A stretch of DNA of 5,494 nucleotides from Magnetococcales bacterium (GTDB lineage Bacteria > Pseudomonadota > Magnetococcia > Magnetococcales > DC0425bin3). The stretch is taken from positions 1 through 5,494 of the forward strand of contig JADGCJ010000199.1 in the NCBI GenBank assembly GCA_015229045.1. The letters run 5' to 3'. Under the pieces are notes generated by a model. The model was not told where the DNA came from. It was given only the letters and a program-made list of their open reading frames with translations, and did no database searches. The position numbers and the translations under genes were made by a program. Below, in pieces: positions 1 through 5,494 of the stretch. Position 1 is the stretch's first letter. The number at the start of each line of letters is the position of its first letter.

Positions 1-20
1 ATAGTTTTTAATAACGTGCC

Positions 21-497
21 ATGTACATAACAACACCTTTGGGAAACTTGTGGCTGCATACCCGCAATCACACCATCGTGGCCTTGTCCCCCCACCCGCC
101 ACTCGAACCACCGGAAGAACCACTGCAAACACAAGTACAAAAATGGCTGACCGATTATTTCTCCGGTCACATCCAAGCCGTGACAAACTTGCCCCTCGCC
201 CCACCAGGCACACCATTTCAACAACGAGTATGGCAACAATTACACACCATACCCCCAAGCCAAACGGAAACCTACGGCTCCCTGGCCCACACCCTCAATA
301 CCGCCCCACGCGCCGTGGGAACGGCATTGGCCGCCAACCCCATCCCCATCCTGATTCCCTGCCACCGGGTGGTGGCCGCTCACGGTCCGGGTGGATACAG
401 CGGAATACAAGGCATCACAGGCAAATGCCTCCTGCTGCAACTGGAAAAAACGACCGTCTCGTTCCCACTCATAAAACACAAAAACCCCCGGCGCTAA
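21..497 (+). CDS. ogt: Methylated-DNA--[protein]-cysteine S-methyltransferase (O6-alkylguanine-DNA alkyltransferase)
   Basis: This is a suicide DNA-repair enzyme that moves the alkyl group from O6-alkylguanine (or O4-alkylthymine) in DNA to its own cysteine. The 158-residue product is about normal length for bacterial Ogt-type proteins. It carries the hallmark IPCHRVV at residues 112-118, with C114 the acceptor. Upstream of this are the helix-turn-helix region with TYG (84-86), the presumed arginine finger R97 in APRAVG, and the hinge Asn N106 in AANP. A GGYSG stretch follows at 124-128. An in-frame TAA at 12-14 makes the ATG at 21 the first possible start. No Shine-Dalgarno is visible before it, so initiation may be weak or leaderless. 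The protein lacks the N-terminal Ada regulatory domain. The last few codons overlap a transcription terminator, and the stop codon lies in its loop. The family call is firm; ogt versus another MGMT name is a convention. Confidence 0.95.
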   Translation: MYITTPLGNLWLHTRNHTIVALSPHPPLEPPEEPLQTQVQKWLTDYFSGHIQAVTNLPLAPPGTPFQQRVWQQLHTIPPSQTETYGSLAHTLNTAPRAVGTALAANPIPILIPCHRVVAAHGPGGYSGIQGITGKCLLLQLEKTTVSFPLIKHKNPRR

Positions 498-505
498 CCG
501 GGGGT
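484..505 (-). terminator. Rho-independent terminator of the pet operon, partly bidirectional
   Basis: A perfect 8-bp stem (484-491 pairs with 498-505, GC-rich) encloses a 6-nt loop (492-497). Read on the minus strand the stem is followed by GGGGGTTTTTGTGTTTT, a classic T-tract, so it is well placed to end the petABC transcript 31 bp after the petC stop. On the plus strand only TCTTT follows, so termination of the ogt transcript there would be weaker. The hairpin overlaps the ogt 3' end, with the ogt TAA (495-497) inside the loop. Confidence 0.85.
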
Positions 506-536
506 CTTTGCAAATCATCATGAGCAAACCAACCGG

Positions 537-1370
537 TCAGTGCTCGATCTTGGCCCAAATGCGCCGCTTGACGGCATAAAACATGATGGTCAATACGAAC
601 AGATAAAGCATGACCTTCACACCGAGAGACTTGCGCTCCATGAGCGTGGGCTCGGCAGCCCAGGCCAGGAAAGCAGTGACATCATGCGACATCTGCTTGA
701 GGGAATTCTCCACACCATCCGCATAAGAAACAGCACCATCGCTCAAAGGCTGAGGCATGGCCAGGAAATTGCCCGGGAAATACTTGTTGAAATTCCCACC
801 CTCCTGAATCTTCTGCAAAACCTCCTTGACCTTCTCTGGATGATGGGCATCAACACCCAACGCGGAAGCAACCTCCAGAAGCTCCTTTTCATCAAGCGCC
901 TTGTCGGCCATGACCCTGTCCACCAGTTGACGGTCGGCGTCAGAGAGATAGCCGGTGAGAATGCCGTAGGTATAATCCTCATACCCCTTGCGGGCCTTGG
1001 TCATGAGGGAAAGATCCGGCGGCACGACACCAAAACTGTCCTTGGCGGAAGTGGGATCCATGGCGCTGAGCATGCGATCCTTTTTGGTATGGCTCTGCGA
1101 CTCGGCAAGCGCAATCACCTCGGGATCGGAGAAACCGATCTGCTTGAGCTGATCAAACTTGATGTACTTGATGGAGTGACAGGCCATGCATACCTGCACG
1201 GCAACCGTGGCGCCCCGCTTGAGGGCAGCGTTGTCGAACTGACCAAAAATACCCAGGAACCCCCAGTTCTGCTGAGGCAAAGGAGGTCCACCGGAAGAGG
1301 CCCGCGCGGAAAGAGGAAGAACCAATACCGCCGCCAGGGCAGCAGTTCTGAGGAATGCGATCAAGTCCAT
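537..1370 (-). CDS. petC: Cytochrome c1, ubiquinol-cytochrome c reductase subunit
   Basis: Cytochrome c1 is the heme c subunit of the bc1 complex; it takes electrons from the Rieske cluster and passes them to soluble or membrane-bound cytochrome c on the periplasmic side. The 277-residue product opens with a Sec signal peptide (hydrophobic stretch about 9-20, likely cut after ARA at 22-24). The heme-binding CMACH is at 61-65, VPPDLSLM at 116-123, and FLAMPQPL at 202-209 supplies the probable axial ligand M205. A C-terminal transmembrane anchor (about 250-267) is followed by KRR. A strong GGAGGAG at 1386-1380 precedes the ATG by 9 nt, and the gene starts 18 bp after the petB stop, so it is the last cistron of the operon. 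Unusually, about 53 charged, helix-prone residues (142-194) separate TGY from NKYFPG; I recall a much shorter link in typical alphaproteobacterial c1. Function is secure. Confidence 0.97.
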   Translation of the reverse strand: MDLIAFLRTAALAAVLVLPLSARASSGGPPLPQQNWGFLGIFGQFDNAALKRGATVAVQVCMACHSIKYIKFDQLKQIGFSDPEVIALAESQSHTKKDRMLSAMDPTSAKDSFGVVPPDLSLMTKARKGYEDYTYGILTGYLSDADRQLVDRVMADKALDEKELLEVASALGVDAHHPEKVKEVLQKIQEGGNFNKYFPGNFLAMPQPLSDGAVSYADGVENSLKQMSHDVTAFLAWAAEPTLMERKSLGVKVMLYLFVLTIMFYAVKRRIWAKIEH

Positions 1371-1388
1371 GTCAACAAGCTCCTCCGC

Positions 1389-2603
1389 TTACAGGCTTTT
1401 GGGCAAGGGTTTGGGTTTTTCGATGTCGAAGGCGGTAATGAACCACAACAGGACGAAATATCCAAAGTAGATTGCGGTGCAGGTACGACCAACGACAATG
1501 AGAGGCAGAGCACCGTTGAAACGGGTGGCGTCGGCTGGATTATACCCGACCCAGCCGAGGATGAAGCAGTCGATGACAAAAATCCAGAAGAGCTGGCGGC
1601 TCAAGGGACGGTAACGGAAAGAACGCACCGGGGAACGGTCGAGGAACGGCAGAACGAAAAGAATGGCAATGGCACTCACCATGGCAATGACACCAGCCAG
1701 CTTGCTGTAGGAACCCAGAAAATCGATGGAACGCAAGACGGCATAAAAGGGCAGGAAATACCACTCCGGAACGATGTGCGCCGGGGTCTGCATGGGGTTG
1801 GCCGGGATGTAGTTGTCGGGTTCCAGGAAAAAGTTCGGCTGGAAGAAAACAAAGGCACAATAAACGAGGAGAAAGACACCCACGCCATACAGATCCTTGA
1901 TGACATAATAGGGATGGAAAGGAATGCCATCCTTCTTGAAGTCAATGTCGATGCCGTCAGGATTGTTGGAGTGGACGGCATGCAAAGCCCACATGTGAAT
2001 GAAAACAACAGCAAAGATGACGAATGGGAGCAGGAAGTGAAGCGCGAAGAAACGGTTGAGGGTGGGATCGCCAACCGCAAAACCGCCCCAGATCCAAACC
2101 ACGAGATCTTCACCAACCACGGGGATGGCACTCATCAGATTGGTGATGACCGCAGCGCCCCAGTAGGACATCTGACCCCAGGGAAGGACATAACCCATGA
2201 AAGCGGTGCCCATCATCATGAAAAAGATGATGATGCCGAACCACCAGAGGATCTCGCGAGGCGCACGGTAAGAGCCGTAATACATGCCGCGCAGGATGTG
2301 AATGTAAATGGCCATGAAGAAAAACGTGGCACCGTTGGCATGGAGATAACGAAGCAGCCAACCGTAATTGACGTCGCGCATGATGTGCTCCACGACGTCA
2401 AAAGCCTGGTTGGCGTCCGCCTTGTAATGCATGGCCAGAAACAGGCCGGTCATGATCATGACAATGAGGATGAAAAGCGCCAACGAACCGAAGTTCCACC
2501 AATAATTGAGATTTCTTGGGGTGGGGTATTCCGTGGTCTGGCTTTTCACCAGTTCCGTGATGGGCAGACGGGCATCCACCCACTCCATAATCGACTTGCT
2601 CAC
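1389..2603 (-). CDS. petB: Cytochrome b, ubiquinol-cytochrome c reductase subunit
   Basis: Cytochrome b is the integral-membrane core of the bc1 complex. It carries hemes bL and bH and forms the quinol-oxidation (Qo) and quinone-reduction (Qi) sites of the Q cycle. At 404 residues it is a full-length bc1-type protein rather than the split b6/subunit IV form. Heme ligand pairs are visible as H88/H102 in helix B and H189/H203 in helix D, both spaced 14 apart as in bc1 rather than b6f. The Qo signature PEWY is at 279-282, and about eight hydrophobic helices can be traced. The start is GTG at 2603: an AAGGAGA at 2617-2611 lies 7 nt upstream, whereas the next ATG (residue 6) is too far from it. 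The gene follows petA by 55 bp and precedes petC by 18 bp in one transcription unit. The gap to petA contains a mini-ORF and a near-repeat of this initiation region. Confidence 0.98.
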   Translation of the reverse strand: MSKSIMEWVDARLPITELVKSQTTEYPTPRNLNYWWNFGSLALFILIVMIMTGLFLAMHYKADANQAFDVVEHIMRDVNYGWLLRYLHANGATFFFMAIYIHILRGMYYGSYRAPREILWWFGIIIFFMMMGTAFMGYVLPWGQMSYWGAAVITNLMSAIPVVGEDLVVWIWGGFAVGDPTLNRFFALHFLLPFVIFAVVFIHMWALHAVHSNNPDGIDIDFKKDGIPFHPYYVIKDLYGVGVFLLVYCAFVFFQPNFFLEPDNYIPANPMQTPAHIVPEWYFLPFYAVLRSIDFLGSYSKLAGVIAMVSAIAILFVLPFLDRSPVRSFRYRPLSRQLFWIFVIDCFILGWVGYNPADATRFNGALPLIVVGRTCTAIYFGYFVLLWFITAFDIEKPKPLPKSL

Positions 2604-2610
2604 GATGAGG

Positions 2611-2617
2611 TCTCCTT
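2611..2617 (-). promoter_or_regulatory. Shine-Dalgarno that fixes the GTG start of petB
   Basis: AAGGAGA on the minus strand, 7 nt before the GTG at 2603-2601. The only nearby alternative, ATG at codon 6 (2588-2586), would sit 22 nt from it. The GTG start is therefore preferred. Confidence 0.8.
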
Positions 2618-2625
2618 GAACTCTT

Positions 2626-2643
2626 TTATGACGATTGGCTCAT
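2626..2643 (-). other. Possible leader mini-ORF (MSQSS) in the petA-petB gap
   Basis: On the minus strand, ATG AGC CAA TCG TCA TAA lies wholly between the petA stop and the petB start. AAGGA at 2650-2646 precedes its ATG by only 2 nt, tighter than is optimal. It resembles the first codons of petB (MSKS), and its TTCAAGGA is repeated before petB. It may be a remnant of a small duplication, or chance. There is no evidence that it is translated. Confidence 0.25.
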
Positions 2644-2658
2644 ATTCCTTGAAACCGG

Positions 2659-3225
2659 TCAACCGGCGACCTTGCCGATGACCAGGACAGTGTCCGACTT
2701 GAAGGTATAGAATGGCACCTCCAGGTTCTTCGGAGCCGGACCCTGACGAATGCGACCAGAGGTGTCGTAATGGGAGCCATGGCAGGGACACAAGAAACCG
2801 CCGAAATTGCCGGTTCCGATGGGCTGCGGCACGCAGCCGAGGTGCGTGCAAAGAGCGAGGAGCACGAGAATTTCCGGCTTTTGGGTGCGTTCGGAATCCT
2901 TGGCCGGATCAGGGAGTTTTTCGGCATCACCCTGTTTGGCGGCGGCGATCTGCTCGTCCGTGCGCCGCAGGATGAACACCGGCTTGCCTTGCCATGGGAC
3001 GGTGATCATCTGTCCCTTGGCGAGGGTGCCGACATCAATCTCGGTGGTGGCCTGGGAAAGGACATCCGCCGAAGGACTCCAGGAGCGGATGAAGGGCCAG
3101 GCGGCACCGGCGACGCCGACAGCACTGACGGCGCTGGTGGCCAGGATCAGAAAGTCGCGGCGATTTTCCTCCTCGGGGGCCGCAGGTTCCGGGGCGTGGT
3201 GCGGGGCATGAGCTATGGCGGACAT
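2659..3225 (-). CDS. petA: Rieske iron-sulfur protein, ubiquinol-cytochrome c reductase subunit
   Basis: The Rieske protein holds the high-potential [2Fe-2S] cluster of the bc1 complex; its mobile periplasmic head takes one electron from quinol at the Qo site and hands it to cytochrome c1. The 188-residue product has a Pro/His/Ala-rich cytoplasmic N-terminus. It then has a twin-arginine-type motif NRRDFL (21-26) and one uncleaved membrane anchor (about 27-48), as expected for a Tat-exported Rieske protein. The cluster motifs CTHLGC (126-131) and CPCHGSH (146-152) give ligands C126, H128, C146 and H149, with C131/C148 positioned for the family disulfide. GPAP is at 162-165. AAGG lies about 10 nt before the ATG. 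It is the first gene of the operon, with a promoter about 75 bp upstream. The sequence style is alphaproteobacterial. There are no oddities in the cluster-binding motifs. Confidence 0.98.
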   Translation of the reverse strand: MSAIAHAPHHAPEPAAPEEENRRDFLILATSAVSAVGVAGAAWPFIRSWSPSADVLSQATTEIDVGTLAKGQMITVPWQGKPVFILRRTDEQIAAAKQGDAEKLPDPAKDSERTQKPEILVLLALCTHLGCVPQPIGTGNFGGFLCPCHGSHYDTSGRIRQGPAPKNLEVPFYTFKSDTVLVIGKVAG

Positions 3226-3307
3226 GAATTCTCGACCTTATCTTTGAGTGTGAAGCGGGCAGAGGGTTTGGTTGCGGCTTTGGCAAGCAAGCTTCAATGA
3301 AACGTTT

Positions 3308-3336
3308 TTAATAGGGCAAATCGCGTCGCGAGTCAA
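3308..3336 (-). promoter_or_regulatory. Sigma70-like promoter of petABC
   Basis: On the minus strand, TTGACT (3336-3331) is followed after exactly 17 bp by TATTAA (3313-3308), giving 5/6 and 4/6 matches to the consensus boxes. Transcription would begin near 3300, leaving a leader of about 75 nt before the petA ATG. The spacer contains the palindrome at 3321-3331. Confidence 0.65.
3321..3331. promoter_or_regulatory. Perfect palindrome TCGCG-T-CGCGA inside the pet promoter
   Basis: Two 5-bp arms around a single central base sit in the -35/-10 spacer and touch the -35 box of the petABC promoter. This is a position where a bound dimer would block polymerase. No known regulator is assigned. CG-rich palindromes of this length also arise by chance, so it is only an operator candidate. 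Confidence 0.35.
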
Positions 3337-3397
3337 GTCCCTTCCCATACGGAAACGCTCTTTTTCCCGCAGTCTCGCATGCGCAGGGGATTTGAAA

Positions 3398-3426
3398 TTG
3401 ACCCCCTCACGCGCAACGGTTAGACT
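3398..3426 (+). promoter_or_regulatory. Candidate promoter of the small ORF-arsR unit
   Basis: TTGACC (3398-3403), a 17-bp spacer, then TAGACT (3421-3426): 5/6 and 4/6 matches to sigma70 boxes. Transcription would start near 3433, giving a leader of roughly 45 nt to the ATG at 3479. This is the best plus-strand candidate in the gap, but the -10 box is imperfect. Confidence 0.45.
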
Positions 3427-3478
3427 CCTCGCAAGCATGGTGCCGCCTTTTTTCGAACCGAATGCGCAATACATAAAC

Positions 3479-3673
3479 ATGGAATGGACACGTGAAAAAC
3501 CCAAGGAGCCAGGCTGGTACTGGTGGAAACCGGTGCCCAACTACGCCGAAGCCGTGCTGATCAAACAGGGCTTCGTCTATCAGGTCGGCGTGGAAACGGG
3601 CAAACAACTGGGGCTGTGCATGGGCTACTGGAGCGGCCCCATCGAACCGCCACCACATGGACGGACCGAGTGA
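3479..3673 (+). CDS. Small Trp/Pro-rich protein of unknown function (64 aa)
   Basis: I do not recognise this family firmly. The 64-residue product is soluble-looking, with no signal peptide or membrane span. It has a PGWYWW cluster at 11-16, a middle stretch that looks like short beta strands (24-38), one Cys (47), and WSGPIEPPP at 51-59. The general pattern, an aromatic motif near the start and W-GPI-PP near the end, recalls short phage and hypothetical proteins with a compact beta fold, but that is only an impression. The frame stays open upstream to 3272, but its low-complexity Arg/Ser-rich translation makes the ATG at 3479 the likely start; ATG 3437 is the alternative. Neither has a clear Shine-Dalgarno. 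Its TGA overlaps the GTG start of the arsR-type gene by 4 bp, which supports it being a real, translationally coupled gene. Confidence 0.65.
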   Translation: MEWTREKPKEPGWYWWKPVPNYAEAVLIKQGFVYQVGVETGKQLGLCMGYWSGPIEPPPHGRTE

Positions 3674-3981
3674 AAAAAAACTACCGCGACACCATCCCGG
3701 GTGAGTGGCAAGCCATGTCGAAAGTCTTCATCGCCCTGGGAGACGAACACCGGCAGCGCATCCTGCTCCTGTTCGAACCCGGTGAACGGCTCAACGTCGG
3801 AAACATCGCCTCCGTCTCCACCCTCGCACGCTCCTCGGTCTCCCACCACCTCAAAATCCTCCGCGAAGCCGGCATCCTGCGCGCTGAAAAAATCGGCAAG
3901 GAGGTCTGGTTCGAAATCGACCGCACCTGGCTGCTTTCCGTCTTCGACAACGTCAGCAACTACATCAGGGAATCGACCTGA
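3670..3981 (+). CDS. ArsR-family winged helix-turn-helix transcriptional regulator
   Basis: This is a small dimeric DNA-binding repressor type. The 103-residue product (from GTG) has the family hallmark ALGDEHRQRILLL (22-34), a helix-turn-helix with recognition segment SSVSHHLKILREAGIL (55-70), and a beta-wing (about 71-85). There is no cysteine anywhere, so the classical metal/arsenite CxC site is absent. It may sense a non-metal ligand, or use His or acidic residues, or sense nothing directly. The GTG at 3670 overlaps the TGA of the preceding small gene (GTGA) and supplies the N-terminal helix usual before the ALGD motif. The ATG at 3715 is the alternative start and would remove that helix. 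The gene ends in a weak terminator. Just beyond it is a perfect inverted repeat within the aas promoter, the best candidate for its operator. The family call is strong; the target is inferred. Confidence 0.9.
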   Translation: MKKNYRDTIPGEWQAMSKVFIALGDEHRQRILLLFEPGERLNVGNIASVSTLARSSVSHHLKILREAGILRAEKIGKEVWFEIDRTWLLSVFDNVSNYIREST

Positions 3982-3990
3982 ATTTTTTTT
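3965..3990 (+). terminator. Weak intrinsic terminator after the arsR-type gene
   Basis: TCAGG (3965-3969) pairs with CCTGA (3977-3981) around a 7-nt loop, followed by A and eight T's (3983-3990). The stem is only 5 bp and includes the gene's own TGA, so termination may be partial. The T-run directly before the next promoter fits a transcript boundary between the regulator and aas. Confidence 0.5.
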
Positions 3991-3992
3991 GC

Positions 3993-4022
3993 TTTACATG
4001 TCGACGTTCTTCGACATATCAT
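3993..4022 (+). promoter_or_regulatory. Sigma70-like promoter of aas
   Basis: TTTACA (3993-3998) and TATCAT (4017-4022) each match the consensus at 5 of 6 positions, with an 18-bp spacer. Initiation near 4029 would give a leader of about 28 nt with AGGA at 4046-4049, 8 nt before the aas ATG. The spacer is almost entirely occupied by a perfect inverted repeat. Confidence 0.65.
3998..4017. promoter_or_regulatory. Perfect inverted repeat (7-6-7), candidate operator
   Basis: ATGTCGA (3998-4004) and TCGACAT (4011-4017) are exact reverse complements separated by six bases. The repeat fills the space between the -35 and -10 boxes of the aas promoter, an arrangement typical of ArsR/SmtB-type operators, and lies 17 bp after the ArsR-type gene. 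I infer repression of aas by that regulator. Another dimeric repressor is possible. Confidence 0.55.
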
Positions 4023-4057
4023 CATATCCACTTTCAACCCCTATCAGGATTTCCGCC

Positions 4058-5494
4058 ATGCGCCCACTGATCCGCCTCATCCTGCGTACCCTGGCCCGCA
4101 TCCTCTTCCGGGTCCGGGTGGAAGGCAATACCCAAACCTTCGACGCCTCACGCCTGCTGATCGTCGCCAACCACGAATCCCTGCTCGACGGACTTCTCCT
4201 CGGCCTTTTTCTCCCCTTCGACCCCGTTTTCATCGTCCATACCAGCGTGATCCGCTTCCGCTTCTTCCGCCTGATCCTCTCCCTGGCCGATTATCTGGCC
4301 GTGGATACCACGGCCCCACTCGCTATGAAGAAAGTAATAAAATTACTGGAATCCGGACGCCCGGTGATGATCTTCCCGGAAGGACGCATCACCATCACCG
4401 GCAGTTTGATGAAAGTCTACGACGGCCCGGCCTTTGTCGCGGCCAAAACCGGCGCCACCATCCTGCCGGTACGTCTCGACGGACCGGCGCGCAGCTACTT
4501 CGCCCGTGTCTCCGGCAAATCAACGCGCCGGCTACTGCCAAAAATCACCATCACCATCCTCCCCCCCACCCACATCCCCATGCCCGACGCCCCGATGGCC
4601 AAACAGCGCCGACGCAAGGCAGGGGAACAATTGCGCCGGCTGATGCAGGAAATGCTTTTTGCCGCGCGTCCGGAACAAACCCTCTACGCCGCCTTCTGCG
4701 ACGCCATCGAGATCCATGGCCGCGGCCATCGCCTGCTTGAGGATATCAAACAGACCGAATATAATTATCATGACCTGCTGAAAATGACCCTGATACTCGC
4801 ACGTCTCGTGGAACGGGCCACCCCGGACCTGGCCCCGGGTGACCGTATCGGGCTGCTGCTCCCCAATCTCGCGCCCACCCTGGCCCTGATTCTCGGCCTC
4901 ACATCCCGCCGCCGCATCCCGGCCATGCTCAACTACACTGCCGGCAGCGATGGCATGCGTGCGGCATGCGAGGCCGCCGTCATCTCCACCATCCTCACCT
5001 CCCGTGCCTTCGTCGAGCAGGCCAATCTGGTTGACAAGCTCGCGGCTCTCGGCAACCACATTCGTCTGATCTACCTGGAAGATCTGCGTGCCGGCATCAC
5101 CCTGACCGACAAGCTTTGGCTGCTTGGCTTCGCTTTGTGGTTGCCCCGCGTCCTGGAGCTGCCCACCTCTCCGGAAGAGGCGGCGGTTGTGCTTTTCACG
5201 TCCGGTTCGGAGGGCAAGCCCAAGGGGGTGGTTCTGCCCCATCGTGCCCTGTTGGCCAACATTGCGCAGATTCGTGCCATCATCGACTTTTCCACCGAAG
5301 ACAAGATTCTCAACGCTTTGCCCATCTTCCACTCCTTCGGTCTCACCGCCGGCGCGTTGTTGCCGTTGCTCAACGGCACCCGGCTTTTCCTCTATCCCTC
5401 GCCACTCCACTATCGCATCATCCCGGAGCTGGCCTATGACCGCGCCTGCACGGTTTTGTTCGGCACCAACACCTTTCTGGCCAACTATGGCAAG
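4058..5494 (+). CDS. aas: Bifunctional 2-acylglycerophosphoethanolamine acyltransferase / acyl-ACP synthetase (3' end outside window)
   Basis: Aas repairs membrane phospholipid: it activates a fatty acid with ATP onto acyl carrier protein and transfers it to lysophosphatidylethanolamine at the inner membrane. The frame is open for 479 codons to the window edge; E. coli Aas has about 719, so roughly two thirds is visible. The N-terminal PlsC-like domain has NHESLLD at 38-44 (catalytic H39/D44 pair) and FPEGRITITGSLMK at 106-119. A linker follows, then the start of the AMP-forming synthetase domain with the P-loop-like FTSGSEGKPKGV at 380-391, and PIFHSFG and YPSPLHYRI farther on. It matches my memory of E. 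coli Aas along its whole visible length. It starts directly with the acyltransferase, so there is no N-terminal LplT transporter fusion. AGGA lies 8 nt before the ATG. It has its own promoter with an embedded operator candidate. Confidence 0.95.
   Translation, partial: MRPLIRLILRTLARILFRVRVEGNTQTFDASRLLIVANHESLLDGLLLGLFLPFDPVFIVHTSVIRFRFFRLILSLADYLAVDTTAPLAMKKVIKLLESGRPVMIFPEGRITITGSLMKVYDGPAFVAAKTGATILPVRLDGPARSYFARVSGKSTRRLLPKITITILPPTHIPMPDAPMAKQRRRKAGEQLRRLMQEMLFAARPEQTLYAAFCDAIEIHGRGHRLLEDIKQTEYNYHDLLKMTLILARLVERATPDLAPGDRIGLLLPNLAPTLALILGLTSRRRIPAMLNYTAGSDGMRAACEAAVISTILTSRAFVEQANLVDKLAALGNHIRLIYLEDLRAGITLTDKLWLLGFALWLPRVLELPTSPEEAAVVLFTSGSEGKPKGVVLPHRALLANIAQIRAIIDFSTEDKILNALPIFHSFGLTAGALLPLLNGTRLFLYPSPLHYRIIPELAYDRACTVLFGTNTFLANYGK

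Larger units (their letters stand above)
3226..3478. other. Divergent intergenic regulatory region
   Basis: This 253-bp gap separates petA (leftward) from the small rightward gene at 3479. It holds a good minus-strand promoter for petABC (3336-3308), a palindrome in that promoter's spacer, a weaker plus-strand promoter candidate (3398-3426), and the untranslated leaders of both units. Reading frames that enter it from 3272 show no coding character before 3479. No RNA gene or mobile-element end was recognised. Confidence 0.7.

Noticed and set aside
50..523. A 157-codon plus-strand frame overlapping ogt
   Set aside because: The +2 shadow of ogt; Arg/Pro/His-rich with no motif, whereas the ogt frame carries the full alkyltransferase signature.
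2655..2666. CCGGT-CA-ACCGG inverted repeat at the petA stop
   Set aside because: A two-base loop is too small for a stable hairpin and there is no T-tract, so it is not a terminator between petA and petB.
540..2681. A 713-codon open frame on the plus strand across petC, petB and their junction
   Set aside because: It is exactly codon-aligned antisense to petB and petC, which share one frame. Its stops would need sense TTA, CTA or TCA codons, which these genes avoid. The translation is polar, His/Asp/Glu/Arg-rich and lacks any recognisable domain, as expected from the complement of membrane proteins.
2770..3300. A 176-codon plus-strand frame opposite petA
   Set aside because: Antisense to the Rieske gene, which has all its cluster ligands; the antisense product is Gly/Arg-rich with no domain.
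3272..3478. Upstream extension of the small protein to an ATG at 3272
   Set aside because: The added 69 residues are Arg/Ser-rich, unlike the conserved-looking remainder, and would span the pet promoter and the candidate plus-strand promoter.
3715..3734. Second possible operator copy (ATGTCGA followed by a poor right half)
   Set aside because: The left arm is intact but the right arm of the inverted repeat is not; it sits inside coding sequence, where ATG TCG AAA simply encodes MSK.
4532..5410. A 292-codon open frame on the minus strand
   Set aside because: It lies wholly antisense to aas, whose motifs are unambiguous; the Gly/Gln-rich translation shows no domain.

Overview
The window is ordinary chromosomal DNA of a proteobacterium, moderately GC-rich. 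The Rieske, cytochrome b and cytochrome c1 proteins read like alphaproteobacterial or deep-branching proteobacterial forms, in the classical petA-petB-petC order. The acyltransferase/acyl-ACP synthetase at the right edge resembles the E. coli Aas protein closely along its visible length. No phage, transposon, CRISPR, tRNA or rRNA signal was seen. Any assignment below proteobacterium would be a guess.

Left part (1-3340). A complete O6-alkylguanine-DNA alkyltransferase gene (21-497, +) converges on a three-gene respiratory operon read on the minus strand: petA (Rieske protein, 3225-2659), petB (cytochrome b, 2603-1389) and petC (cytochrome c1, 1370-537). Together these encode the complete catalytic core of a cytochrome bc1 complex (quinol:cytochrome c oxidoreductase). 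A sigma70-like promoter lies at 3336-3308 and a strong hairpin/T-tract terminator at 484-505. The terminator is built into the 3' end of the alkyltransferase reading frame.

Middle part (3226-4057). A 253-bp intergenic region separates the pet operon from two small plus-strand genes. The first is an unrecognised Trp/Pro-rich 64-residue protein (3479-3673). The second is an ArsR-type winged-helix regulator (3670-3981), whose GTG start overlaps the preceding stop. A weak hairpin followed by eight T's closes this pair.

Right part (3991-5494). A well-formed promoter (TTTACA, 18 bp, TATCAT) drives a large gene that runs off the window: a bifunctional 2-acylglycerophosphoethanolamine acyltransferase/acyl-ACP synthetase (aas, first 479 codons). 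A perfect 7-6-7 inverted repeat fills the promoter spacer, directly downstream of the ArsR-type gene. The most testable new idea here is that this Cys-free ArsR-like protein represses a phospholipid-repair gene. No large undescribed system is evident. The remaining points of interest are a helical insertion in cytochrome c1, a mini-ORF and near-repeat before petB, a palindrome in the pet promoter, and the small unknown protein.
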